A program made the position numbers and the translations under genes. This document shows, piece after piece, positions 50,439-58,586 of a stretch of 64,000 nucleotides of DNA. The stretch comes from Micromonospora sp. MH99. GTDB taxonomy: Bacteria; Actinomycetota; Actinomycetes; Mycobacteriales; Micromonosporaceae. The first letter of the stretch is position 1. Every line of letters starts with the position of its first letter. Under the pieces are notes generated by a model. It was not told where the DNA came from. It did not search any database and saw nothing but the letters and a program-made list of their open reading frames with translations. The stretch spans positions 62,001-126,000 of the forward strand of contig NZ_MUZA01000012.1 in NCBI RefSeq assembly GCF_021442385.1, in the 5' to 3' direction.

Positions 50439-51422
50439 CTAGCTGTCGCTGACGCCGGCGGGCTGGATGACCCGCTCCCGGATCACCCGCCGCCACTCTT
50501 CGTAGGCCAGGCCGTCGGCGGGGGCGTCGACCGCCGCGGCATCGGCCAGCTCGGCGGCGGCCTGCGACGACAGGCCGGTCAGCGCTCGCGCCGCCGCGTC
50601 GGTGTGCTCCGGGCAGTAGCCCGCCCACGTCCGCGCCTTGGCCGCGAAGACCGAGCCCTGGGCGAGGTGCGGGCCGTACTCGCCGGCCAGCGACCGCAAC
50701 GCCTCGAAGCCCGCGGTGTCGCATCCGCCGGCGAACGTCGCGGCCAGTCCCACACCGCTCCACAGGTCCGCGCGGCGCGCGGCCGCGAAGCCGTCGACGG
50801 TCACGGCCACCGCCGCCGGGTCGGCCGCGTGCCGGAACCACAGCGCCCGGCCGACGCCCTGGTCGAACGCCCGCGCGAAGTAGTCGGCGTGCCCCTGCCA
50901 CGGGTACGGCCGCGGCAGTCGCTGCCCGGTGATCCAGGTGGCCTGGTCGAAGTACGCCTTGTCGAAGCCGTAGCCGTCGACGGCCAGCCAGCTCATCGTC
51001 GGGTGGTACGGGACCCCGGTGAGGTCCGGCAGCACCTTGCGCCACAACACGCGCGGCAGCCGGGCCATCGCGAAGCCGATACCGATGCAGGCGAGGAAGT
51101 AGTGCGGGCGTCCCGGCCCTTCCAGCAGCTCCCGGGTACGGGAACCGCCTGCCGTCGCGTCGAGGACTGTGTAGGCCATCGTCGCGCCCTCGTAGGCGAA
51201 GCCACGACGTTCCGGGTCGACGAGAGCGAGCCGGCGTTCCAGCTCGGCGACGCTCGGACCCTCGATCCCCCACTCGAAGCCGCAGACCACCGCCTGCGGG
51301 ATCGCCTCCAGGTGGACCGTGGTGGCGGAGGTGGTGACCGGGAAGCCGAGCGTGGCGAAGGAGACCTGCTTTAGCGACGGCGCGAGAACCATCCGGCGCA
51401 TCGAACCCAACACTCTGGACAT
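50439..51422 (-). CDS. Second DUF1702 (UnbL-like) protein
   Basis: This 327-residue protein is homologous to the product of 45442-46425: GFAYEGATMAYTVLDA, FLACIGIGFAMARLPRVLW, LAVDGYGFDKAYF and AFDQGVGRALWFRHAADP align with its landmarks. Divergence elsewhere is high, so it is an old duplication. The ATG at 51422 has AAGGGTGG upstream and is preferred over the GTG at 51431. It lies in a small operon with the SCP2 gene rather than next to the PKS. As with its paralogue, no enzymatic motif is visible. Which of the two is the strict UnbL counterpart is inferred from linkage to the PKS. Confidence 0.82.
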   Translation of the reverse strand: MSRVLGSMRRMVLAPSLKQVSFATLGFPVTTSATTVHLEAIPQAVVCGFEWGIEGPSVAELERRLALVDPERRGFAYEGATMAYTVLDATAGGSRTRELLEGPGRPHYFLACIGIGFAMARLPRVLWRKVLPDLTGVPYHPTMSWLAVDGYGFDKAYFDQATWITGQRLPRPYPWQGHADYFARAFDQGVGRALWFRHAADPAAVAVTVDGFAAARRADLWSGVGLAATFAGGCDTAGFEALRSLAGEYGPHLAQGSVFAAKARTWAGYCPEHTDAAARALTGLSSQAAAELADAAAVDAPADGLAYEEWRRVIRERVIQPAGVSDS

Positions 51423-51577
51423 ACCGGCCACCCTTCGTTCGGGGCCACGGCGGCGGTCACCGCGGCGATTTCATCCTCACCGGGTTCGGTGAGCCGCGCG
51501 TCTCCGAGCGTGCCCGGTCGATTTCCGGCCCTGCGCTGGGCTTTCGACGTGGTCCCGCACGCCCGAGGTGGGACCGG

Positions 51578-51611
51578 CGTCGTCGCCGGGTGTGTCCACC
51601 CGGCGACGACG
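51578..51611 (-). terminator. Perfect 15-bp hairpin after the DinB-type gene
   Basis: The arms 51578-51592 and 51597-51611 pair perfectly around a 4-nt loop, 6 bp after the stop at 51618. It separates this gene from the DUF1702/SCP2 pair. Confidence 0.82.
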
Positions 51612-51617
51612 CTCAGC

Positions 51618-52427
51618 TCAGTTGGCCCGATCCGCGAACTGACCCGGCTCCCGGCCGGGGCCGGCGGGGCCCCGATAGGCCTGGGCGATCTCCAACCAGT
51701 GCGTGGCGATGTCCCCCTGCGCACGTACCGCGAGATCATCGCGGTGCCGGCGGCGGGTGACCAGCAGGCAGAAGTCCTCCGCGGGCCCGGTGACGCGCTC
51801 CGGCGACTCCGCGGGGCCGAACTCCCACAGCGCGCCGGACGGTGCGGTGATCTCGAAGCGGAACTCGACGTCCGGGGTTTCGAGCCCGCGCGCCTGGTAA
51901 CCGAAGTCCCAGGTCCGGACCGCGAACCCCACGATCTGCCCGATCCGGTCGGTGAACGTGCGCCGGACGCCGAGGGCGTCGGCGATGTCCTGACCGTGGG
52001 CGAAGAGCTCCATCATCCCGGCCATGGCCAGCACCGCCGCCGGCAGCGGACGCACCAACCACGGGACGAGCTGGTTCATCGGCAGAGCGCCCAGCGCCTT
52101 CTCGGCCCACGCCCGCTCCTCACGCCACCGCCGCAACAACTCGGCGGGCTCCTCGGCGAGGTAGCCGGACAGTGCCGCTGTCACGTTGGCGTTGAAGTCG
52201 GCGCCCAGCCGCCCGGTCATGGCGACGAACCGGTCGGGGTCGGCCGCCGCGAGTCCGGCCATGCGGAAGGTGGCCGCGAGGTGGGCGACCTGGTGGGCGA
52301 CGGTCCAGCCGGGCGCGGGGGTCGGCAGCGCCCACGCGGCCGCGTCGAGGTCGCTGACCAGGCGGTCGAGATCCTCGCCGTCGGCCGTCAGGTCGGCGAT
52401 CACCTTGGGATACTGCTGTTCGGTCAC
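51618..52427 (-). CDS. TIGR03084-type DinB/mycothiol-dependent-like metal protein
   Basis: This 269-residue protein is of the maleylpyruvate-isomerase/DinB superfamily, TIGR03084 type. A four-helix N-terminal part has HQVAHLAATFRMA near residues 46-58 and ELFAHGQDIADALG near 136-149, the usual His ligands of a metal centre, followed by a C-terminal alpha/beta domain. Relatives use mycothiol as cosubstrate. The GTG at 52427 has GAGAGG upstream. In an enediyne cluster a thiol-dependent enzyme could help with self-protection or with an epoxide or quinone step, but this is an inference. It is followed by a strong hairpin and preceded, 129 bp away, by the FAD oxidoreductase. Confidence 0.82.
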   Translation of the reverse strand: MTEQQYPKVIADLTADGEDLDRLVSDLDAAAWALPTPAPGWTVAHQVAHLAATFRMAGLAAADPDRFVAMTGRLGADFNANVTAALSGYLAEEPAELLRRWREERAWAEKALGALPMNQLVPWLVRPLPAAVLAMAGMMELFAHGQDIADALGVRRTFTDRIGQIVGFAVRTWDFGYQARGLETPDVEFRFEITAPSGALWEFGPAESPERVTGPAEDFCLLVTRRRHRDDLAVRAQGDIATHWLEIAQAYRGPAGPGREPGQFADRAN

Positions 52428-52556
52428 GGTTCTGCCTCTCGGTTCGATGGCGTCCGGATAGCTCGGTCAGTGCCGGGGAACTGTCGCGAGCTGGGCGGGG
52501 GCGACCTGCCGGCGTCCGCCCAGCAGGGCGATGGCGGTCTCGATGGCGGAAGCGGG

Positions 52557-53882
52557 TCAGCGCCGCGAGCGCAGCACGCGGGAGATGATTGCGGGGCGCA
52601 TGAGCGCCTGCGGCGGGTCGACCAGGCCGGCGGAGCGCAGGAAGGCAGTCGTCAGCACGCCGTCGTGAGCCGCTGCCGCCTGCAGGCGGGGGATGTACAG
52701 ATTGCCCATCCGTACCTTTGCCGTCCGTCGGCCCACGACACCGGGGAAGCCGAGGTCGGCTCCGGCTGACATGTCCCAGGGCGCGTCGATGAGCCGGGAC
52801 AGGTCGCGGAAGAAGGCCCGCGGCGCGGGCGGACCGGAAAGCACGTGTTCACCGAGCAATCGGGCGGACATCGCCGCCACCGTCATGCCCTGGCCGTAGA
52901 CGGGGTTGAAGACGCACGCGGCGTCACCGAGGACGATCAGCCCGTCCGGCGTCCGCGCCAGCCGCTCGTAGCGTCGGCGGATGCTCGCCGGGAACCGGAA
53001 AGTGGCCGCCGGTCCCATCGGTTCGGCGTCGCGGACCGCCTTGTAGATCTCCGGTACGGGCAGGGACTGCACATAGGACAGGAAGCCCTCGTGGTCGGTC
53101 GGCGGCCGGTCGCCCAGGATGCCGGTCAGCGAGATGGCGTACCGGTCGGGCATCCGGGCGAAGATCGCGCCGCGCGGCTGCGCCGGGGTGGCGACCGGGA
53201 GCAGGGCGATGTCCTCGCCGATCGGGTCGAACGACAGCGGGCCGTGAAAGTCCATTGTGGTGTATGTCAGGTCCATCTTGACCCGCTCTTCCGGCACCCG
53301 CTGGTAGCCCAGCTCCTCCAGCCAGAGCGGCGTCCGCGAGCCACGCCCGGTGGTGTCGACGACCAGATCCGCGTCGAGGACCTCCTCGGGTGCGCCCGGC
53401 TCCCGCCCCTGCACGCGGACGCCGACTATCCGCTGCCGGTCTGGCGACGCGACCAGGCCCACGATGTCGGTGTGGTCCCGATAGGTCACGTTGCCCAGGG
53501 CCCGGACCCGGGCGCGTACGCGCGACTCGAGCAGTGGCCGTCCACTCGCGACACAGACCAGCCCGGTCTCAGCCTTACGGATCATCTGGCCGTTGAAGTA
53601 CCAGCTGAGACTGGTGCCGAAGTCGCCGATCGGCACCCCACCGGCCACCAGCTCGTCGGTGAAACCCGGGAACAGCTCATCCAGGATCTGCTGGCCGCGG
53701 GCGAGCAGAGCGTGGATGTGGTGACCCTGCGGCGCCGCCTGGCGGGGCTCCACCGGCCCGAAGAGATCGTCGCGGTCAACGACGGTGACCCGCTCGCAGG
53801 CCGGGGACAAGACCCGGGCCGCCAGTGATCCGGCGACGCTGCCGCCGAGGACCACCGCATGCGCAATCGGCGGAACGCCCAT
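52557..53882 (-). CDS. FAD-dependent oxidoreductase (monooxygenase/geranylgeranyl-reductase-like)
   Basis: This 441-residue flavoprotein has an N-terminal FAD site (VVLGGSVAGSLAARVL, residues 10-25), the DTTGRGSRTPLWLEELGY segment near 190-207, and the second FAD contact GLIVLGDAACVFNPVYGQGM near 322-341. I see no tryptophan motif GxWxWxIP, so a halogenase is unlikely. A hydroxylase is the simplest guess. The ATG at 53882 follows AGGAGG. It is divergent from the epoxide hydrolase gene across a 218-bp region with an inverted repeat, so both may be controlled together as tailoring genes of the cluster. Confidence 0.83.
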   Translation of the reverse strand: MGVPPIAHAVVLGGSVAGSLAARVLSPACERVTVVDRDDLFGPVEPRQAAPQGHHIHALLARGQQILDELFPGFTDELVAGGVPIGDFGTSLSWYFNGQMIRKAETGLVCVASGRPLLESRVRARVRALGNVTYRDHTDIVGLVASPDRQRIVGVRVQGREPGAPEEVLDADLVVDTTGRGSRTPLWLEELGYQRVPEERVKMDLTYTTMDFHGPLSFDPIGEDIALLPVATPAQPRGAIFARMPDRYAISLTGILGDRPPTDHEGFLSYVQSLPVPEIYKAVRDAEPMGPAATFRFPASIRRRYERLARTPDGLIVLGDAACVFNPVYGQGMTVAAMSARLLGEHVLSGPPAPRAFFRDLSRLIDAPWDMSAGADLGFPGVVGRRTAKVRMGNLYIPRLQAAAAHDGVLTTAFLRSAGLVDPPQALMRPAIISRVLRSRR

Positions 53883-53973
53883 TATCGTCAGCCTCCTGGA
53901 TTGGGATAAGAATCAATTCTTTCCAGTTATCGTATCGACCGGATGCGTCATTTTTTCTTCCAGAATGCTCAGT

Positions 53974-54002
53974 CCGGAAAGGGTTTCCACAAACCTTTCC
54001 GG
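53974..54002. promoter_or_regulatory. Inverted repeat between FAD oxidoreductase and epoxide hydrolase
   Basis: CCGGAAAGG and CCTTTCCGG form a perfect 9-bp inverted repeat with an 11-bp spacer, in an otherwise AT-richer divergent promoter. It is a good candidate for a regulator site of these two genes. Confidence 0.6.
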
Positions 54003-54100
54003 CGTACCTTCACATCGCTAACATGGTCCGCGGACGCCGCCGCGATGTCCCTTGTCGCGAGGAATAGCGTTCCGTTCCCTCATCGAGTGAGGATTGCCGC

Positions 54101-55261
54101 ATGAAACCGTTCCGGATCGACATTCCGCAGGCCGACGTGGACGACCTGCGCCGCCGTCTCGCCGACACGCGCTGGCCTGCCGACTCGCCCGCCGAGGACT
54201 GGAGCCGGGGCGTGCCGGCGACCTACCTGCGCGAATTGGTGGAGTACTGGCGAACCGGCTACGACTGGCGTGCCGCCGAGACCCGACTCAACTCCTTCCC
54301 GCAGTTCACCACCGAGGTCGGCGGCACCACAGTGCACTTTCTGCACGTGCGCTCCCCCGAGCCGGACGCCACTCCCATGATCATCACGCACGGATGGCCC
54401 GGTTCCTTCGCCGAGTTCACCGACATCATCGGGCCGCTCACCGATCCGCGCGCCCACGGCGGCGACCCCGCGACCGCCTGCCACCTGGTCATTCCCACCA
54501 TTCCGGGCTTCGGGTTCTCCGGGCCCCCCAGCGGTCCGGGCTGGACCATGCCGCGGGTCGCCGCCGCCTGGGCGGAGCTGATGGCCGGCCTGGGCTACGA
54601 GCGGTACGTCGTTCAGGGCGGCGACTTCGGCGCCTGGATCAGCCTGGTGTTGGCGGGCCTCGACCACGAGCACGTCATCGGCGCGCACGTGAACTTCCTG
54701 CCGACGCCGCCCTCGGGCGACCCCGCCGACCTGGCCGGGCTGACCGAGGTCGAGGGGGGCCGGCTGGGGCTGTTGATGAACTACATCGACGACCAGTCCG
54801 GGTACATGAAGATCCAGGCCACCCGGCCGCAGACGCTGGCGTACGCCCTGAACGACTCGCCGGTCGGCCAGCTCGCCTGGATCGTCGAGAAGCTGCACGA
54901 GTGGAGCGACTCGACCAAGGCCCCCGAAGAGGCGATCGACCGCGACCGGATCCTCACCAACGTGATGCTGTACTGGCTGACCGGCGCCGGCGCGTCGTCG
55001 GCCCACTTCTACTACGACAACGCCGAGCTGCTGCCCATCGCCAAGACTCCCCCGCCGCCCCCGCCGCCCCTGCCGGTGCCCCTGGGCGTGGCGATCTTCC
55101 CCCGCGACCCCGGGCAGCCCGTCCGGCGCTTCGCCGAGCGGGGCTTTACCAACATCGTCCAGTGGACCGAGTTCGAGCGGGGTGGACACTTCGCCGCCAT
55201 GGAACAGCCGGACCTGCTGGTCGGTGACCTGCGCTCGTTCGTGGCGACCCTGCGGAGCTGA
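54101..55261 (+). CDS. Epoxide hydrolase (alpha/beta fold, EHN type)
   Basis: This 386-residue epoxide hydrolase has an N-terminal EHN segment (about residues 2-110) with [19 protein letters not shown] sequence, the oxyanion HGWP at 97-100, the nucleophile Asp175 in [11 protein letters not shown], and His363 in [10 protein letters not shown]. These are the hallmarks of microsomal-type epoxide hydrolases such as SgcF and NcsF. In enediyne pathways such enzymes open an epoxide to a vicinal diol. The ATG at 54101 has GTGAGG upstream. A Pro-rich loop of nine prolines near residue 320 is unusual. It stands alone on the plus strand between two minus-strand groups and ends in a perfect hairpin. Confidence 0.9.
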   Translation: MKPFRIDIPQADVDDLRRRLADTRWPADSPAEDWSRGVPATYLRELVEYWRTGYDWRAAETRLNSFPQFTTEVGGTTVHFLHVRSPEPDATPMIITHGWPGSFAEFTDIIGPLTDPRAHGGDPATACHLVIPTIPGFGFSGPPSGPGWTMPRVAAAWAELMAGLGYERYVVQGGDFGAWISLVLAGLDHEHVIGAHVNFLPTPPSGDPADLAGLTEVEGGRLGLLMNYIDDQSGYMKIQATRPQTLAYALNDSPVGQLAWIVEKLHEWSDSTKAPEEAIDRDRILTNVMLYWLTGAGASSAHFYYDNAELLPIAKTPPPPPPPLPVPLGVAIFPRDPGQPVRRFAERGFTNIVQWTEFERGGHFAAMEQPDLLVGDLRSFVATLRS

Positions 55262-55270
55262 ACCGCACGA

Positions 55271-55306
55271 CGAAGGCCCCGGATGTCTCGGCATCCGGGG
55301 CCTTCG
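55271..55306. terminator. Perfect 15-bp hairpin after the epoxide hydrolase
   Basis: The arms 55271-55285 and 55292-55306 pair perfectly around a 6-nt loop between two convergent stops. Confidence 0.85.
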
Positions 55307-55330
55307 CCATGCGGCTCGTCGACGGCGGCG

Positions 55331-55864
55331 CTACCGCGGAGGTACGCGGCGCGGCGCTGGTCGGCGGACGAGCAGGACCGCCAGGACGACGACAGTGGCG
55401 AAATTGAGCAAAAGAAGTACCGCGCTGAGCGGGTCGACGCCGTGCTCGTGCGCCGCGTGGATGTCGGCGGGCGCGGCGCCGGACGCCTGGGTGCCGACGG
55501 CGAAGCGGATGACGCCGCTGGTCTGCCCGCCGGCGACGCCGATGACGTGGTAGACGACCGTGTAGGTGCCGTTGGCCGGGATCCGGACGGGCACGCGCAG
55601 GACGTCGCCCGGCCCGGCTGTCACCGCACCGGAGTCCACCCGCCGCCCCGCGCTGTCGACTACCGAGAGGTGTGACAGCGCGGGGTCGGCGGCCGCCGAC
55701 AGGTTCAGTCGTGCCTCGCCAGGTGCCGTCGTCAGGCTCTGCGCGTCAACGGGCGAGCTGCCCATGAGGCGTACCGCCGGAGCGCGGTAGGTCACCGCGA
55801 CGAGCCAACCCAGTGGCAGCAGGACCAGCACGGCGGCGATGAGCAGGCGGGTCCGACGGGACAC
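55331..55864 (-). CDS. Membrane-anchored CopC-like domain protein
   Basis: This 177-residue protein has an N-terminal membrane segment (residues 7-25), a CopC-like beta-sandwich (about 33-124: SSPVDAQSLTTAP, SVVDSAGRRVDSG, IPANGTYTVVYHVIGVAGGQTSG), a His-containing loop IHAAHEHG (135-142) and a C-terminal membrane segment (145-165). In copper-binding CopC the domain starts with His and ends in a DGH motif. Here these positions are not His (AGGQ replaces the DGH region), so classical copper binding in the sandwich is doubtful. The GTG at 55864 begins 2 nt after the stop of the upstream gene, so the two are co-translated. The longer frame to 56296 is a shadow. Confidence 0.78.
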   Translation of the reverse strand: MSRRTRLLIAAVLVLLPLGWLVAVTYRAPAVRLMGSSPVDAQSLTTAPGEARLNLSAAADPALSHLSVVDSAGRRVDSGAVTAGPGDVLRVPVRIPANGTYTVVYHVIGVAGGQTSGVIRFAVGTQASGAAPADIHAAHEHGVDPLSAVLLLLNFATVVVLAVLLVRRPAPRRVPPR

Positions 55865-55866
55865 CG

Positions 55867-56424
55867 TCAGGCCGCTACGACGCTCGGGTGCGCCTGCGTC
55901 TGCACGCAGTTGCAGTGCGTCTGCTCCAGTTCCCGATCGTTCGGGCGCAGGTGCAGATACATTCCGATGATCATCGGCAGGAACACGACCGAGTTGTAGA
56001 ACAGGTGCAGTTCGACCCGCGGATAGATCAGTTGCAGGACGCTGGTCGGCACCGCCGCGCCGAAGAAGTTGTGGTGCGTCTGCGCCTGCAACAGCAGCAG
56101 GAAGTGCTCGATGTGGTGCCAGAACTGGATCGCCAGGGCGACAGTCCACCAGGTCCGGGCCCGGCCGACGAAGCCGGGGCGGAGCAGGAACAGGCCGACC
56201 AACATGACCAGCGCGTACCCGTAGTGCATCCATTCCGAGGTCACCAGCCACGGGAGGAACTGCCCGAGCACGCCGCGGGCCTGGGGACGGGCCCAACCGA
56301 GCACCCAGATCTGGTACGCCTGCACCAGGTGCTCGGCCCAGTGCGCGAGCGTGATCACAAGGAATCCGCCGAGCGCTGCCCGGTGATGGGCCTGGTTGAG
56401 TGTGCGAACCGGTGCGACCGCCAT
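55867..56424 (-). CDS. His-rich integral membrane protein of unknown function
   Basis: I do not recognise this 185-residue protein. It has about four membrane helices (residues 18-40, 66-83, 92-113, 142-158), with many His at helix ends: HWAEH (28-32), WMHYGY (His67), FWHHIEH (102-107), THHNFFG (117-118), ELHLFY (140) and YLHLR (158). The C-terminal tail has HCNC. The ordered His pairs inside and beside helices suggest a metal or haem centre, and the downstream partner is CopC-like. The ATG at 56424 follows TAGGAG. It lies inside the enediyne region and may be a membrane redox or metal component. Confidence 0.75.
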   Translation of the reverse strand: MAVAPVRTLNQAHHRAALGGFLVITLAHWAEHLVQAYQIWVLGWARPQARGVLGQFLPWLVTSEWMHYGYALVMLVGLFLLRPGFVGRARTWWTVALAIQFWHHIEHFLLLLQAQTHHNFFGAAVPTSVLQLIYPRVELHLFYNSVVFLPMIIGMYLHLRPNDRELEQTHCNCVQTQAHPSVVAA

Positions 56425-56533
56425 TCGGTTCTCCTATTCCGGGGGGTTCGATTCACGCGCCGCATCGCCGCAGCACGGGGCCAACGAGAAACGACACTGG
56501 TTCTCACCGGCGTTGGCTCTTCGTCCGCGCCTT

Positions 56534-57649
56534 TCACGACTCGTGAGGCACGACAGCGCCATTGTCACGCCGGGGACGCCCGCCGTTCTTCTCCTCGTGT
56601 GCGCTCTGCCGGACACCGATCCGACGGGCTGCGGCGAAGCTGGCCCAGGCGGCCACGTCGACAAGCGTGGCGTCCGCCGGGTGATGGCGGCGGAAGTCCT
56701 CGACGACTTCGGGGCCCACCCGGTAGGAGGCGAACGCGGTGAGCAGCGCGAGGCGTGCTGCCGCCCGCTGCGGTGCGGTCAGTGGCTCGATCAGCTCCTC
56801 GCACCAGCGGGTACTGAGGCCGGCATCCTCCCCGGCCCACTCGTCGAGCCGGGTCAGCACGAGGCTGCGGACCTCGGGGTCGAGCGAGCGCTGCCCGGCG
56901 ACCTCGAAGACCCGGTAGGAGCGCGCCACCGCGTCTGCGATGCGCGGGCTGCCCGAGGCCCAGCTGACGTCCGAGGTCGGCGGCGCGGCGTCGAGCAGGC
57001 GGGTGGCGCGGCCGGCGACGTGCTGTCCTCGCAGGGTGGGCCGGAGCACCCGGCCGAGCCCCTGATTGAGCCGGCGCCGCGCGCGCGGGCCGAGACCCTG
57101 CGGCAGCAGCGAGTTGGCGAGGAAGACGTTGACCACGCGGCTCAGGTAGTGGAAGCCCACCACGACCCCGACCAGCTCCGCGCGCTCCACTTCGGACACG
57201 TCGGATGGCAGCGGCGGACCGTCGGCACGGTGTGCGCCGCGCGCCCACTCCACGACGCGTCGTACGCGGAGGTCGGCGATCTCGTCCGGCCGGTCCGCGG
57301 CGATCGCCTCGGCATCGCGCTCGTCGGAGAGTTCGAAAAGGCCCGCCACGTGCAGATCGGCACAGTAGGGACAGGTGTTGGCCACCGAGACCGTGGCCGC
57401 GACCGCTTCCTTGACCGCGCGGTCCACCGCGCCGGCCGGCAACAGCGGCTCCCGGGTGAGGGCCCAGTAGGCCGCCAGGACGTCGTCGGACGGCGAGTGC
57501 AACAACGCCGGCGGCACCACGATCTGGAATTCCTCGGCGACCTGGCGATACACCGCCGCGACGAGTCCGCGCGCCGTCGCGGCGGGCACGACGGTGAGGA
57601 ATCTGACGTGCTTCTGAGCGACCGAGGAAGCAACCCGTCTCGCGACCAT
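56534..57649 (-). CDS. AhpD/carboxymuconolactone-decarboxylase-like protein 2
   Basis: This 371-residue paralogue of the product of 48910-49899 has the redox motif ANTCPYC (Cys93, Cys96, then ADLH with His100), VVVGFHYLSRVVNVFLA near residue 181, and AFASYRVGPEVV near the C-terminus. The open frame runs to 57817, but the ATG at 57649 has GGGAGG at the right distance and matches the N-terminus of the paralogue, so I use it. It stands as a single gene between the His-rich membrane protein and an AraC regulator. A thiol-redox function is likely. Its substrate is unknown. Confidence 0.8.
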   Translation of the reverse strand: MVARRVASSVAQKHVRFLTVVPAATARGLVAAVYRQVAEEFQIVVPPALLHSPSDDVLAAYWALTREPLLPAGAVDRAVKEAVAATVSVANTCPYCADLHVAGLFELSDERDAEAIAADRPDEIADLRVRRVVEWARGAHRADGPPLPSDVSEVERAELVGVVVGFHYLSRVVNVFLANSLLPQGLGPRARRRLNQGLGRVLRPTLRGQHVAGRATRLLDAAPPTSDVSWASGSPRIADAVARSYRVFEVAGQRSLDPEVRSLVLTRLDEWAGEDAGLSTRWCEELIEPLTAPQRAAARLALLTAFASYRVGPEVVEDFRRHHPADATLVDVAAWASFAAARRIGVRQSAHEEKNGGRPRRDNGAVVPHES

Positions 57650-57776
57650 CAGAACCTCCCGCGTCAGATTCGCCGATTGTTCCCGCCGTCTGTCGGCCCG
57701 CCGGCGCCCGCGCGCCTCGCGCATCGGAGCATCCACCGCCGGGCCTGGCGGCCTCCCGCCCCGAGGGGCGACGCCC

Positions 57777-58586
57777 TCAGGCGGCCGCGCCCACCCGGCC
57801 CCGCACCGCGGTACCACCGTGCTGGGTCTGACTCAGCGCGTACTTGCGCGCGTCGAGCAGGGCGAGCAGCACCGGCGGATCCAGTGCGCTGCTACGCCGC
57901 AGCACCACGTTCGCGGTGACCTTCGAGTCGGCACGGACGGTGATCGGACCGTACGTCGCCACCGACACGGCACGATCGGCCACGTCGGCGCGCTGCTCGG
58001 CACCGTCCGCACCGGCGGACACCGCCTGCGCCAACAGGTACCAGGAGCCCAGAGGAACCGCGTCGAAGTGGACCGAGCCGGGTTGCTGCAGAACGGCGCA
58101 CCGCGCCGGCCGTCCCTCCGGAATACGGCCACTGAACAGACCGACGAAAATAAGCGGATGGTCATGCTCCTCGGCGAGACGGACCTGGCATGACACTTGG
58201 CCGCTCGGCGATCGCCCGGAGCGCCACTCAAAGTGCGGGTGGATAGACTGCGTGTAGCCGGCATGTCGACGGAACGCAGTGGGCGACATACCGACGCTAC
58301 GGCTGAACCGCCAACTGAACGTACCGACGCTGTTGTACCCCACGCGGACGCTGATGTCGGCGACGTTCATCGAGGTGGTGATGAGCAGGTCCTTCGCCCG
58401 CTGGAGGCGCAGCGCCGAGAGGAAGCGGGCCGGCGACACACCGGTCACCCGCCGGAAGATGCGAGTGAAGTGGAATTTGCTGAACATTGCGGCGCGAGCC
58501 ATGTCATCGACAGTTAACTGTTCACCCATGCGGTCGTGCATCGCTGCGACTGCGCGCAGCACCGCTTGCTCAGAAACGTCTTTCAT
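57777..58586 (-). CDS. AraC-family transcriptional regulator
   Basis: This 269-residue regulator has its two helix-turn-helix units at the N-terminus (residues 5-105: LTVDDMARAAMFSKFHFTRIFRRVTG, then MNVADISVRVGYNSVGTFSWRFSRSVG), with the effector-like domain behind it, as in several actinobacterial AraC proteins. The ATG at 58586 has GGGGGAG upstream. It faces a 913-bp region and a divergent MerR gene, a common layout for pathway regulators. It is a candidate regulator of the enediyne genes, but no site can be assigned to it. Confidence 0.85.
   Translation of the reverse strand: MKDVSEQAVLRAVAAMHDRMGEQLTVDDMARAAMFSKFHFTRIFRRVTGVSPARFLSALRLQRAKDLLITTSMNVADISVRVGYNSVGTFSWRFSRSVGMSPTAFRRHAGYTQSIHPHFEWRSGRSPSGQVSCQVRLAEEHDHPLIFVGLFSGRIPEGRPARCAVLQQPGSVHFDAVPLGSWYLLAQAVSAGADGAEQRADVADRAVSVATYGPITVRADSKVTANVVLRRSSALDPPVLLALLDARKYALSQTQHGGTAVRGRVGAAA

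Noticed and set aside
52557..53882. Flavin-dependent halogenase for the FAD oxidoreductase
   Set aside because: I could not find the GxWxWxIP motif. The FAD motifs fit the broader monooxygenase/geranylgeranyl-reductase group.
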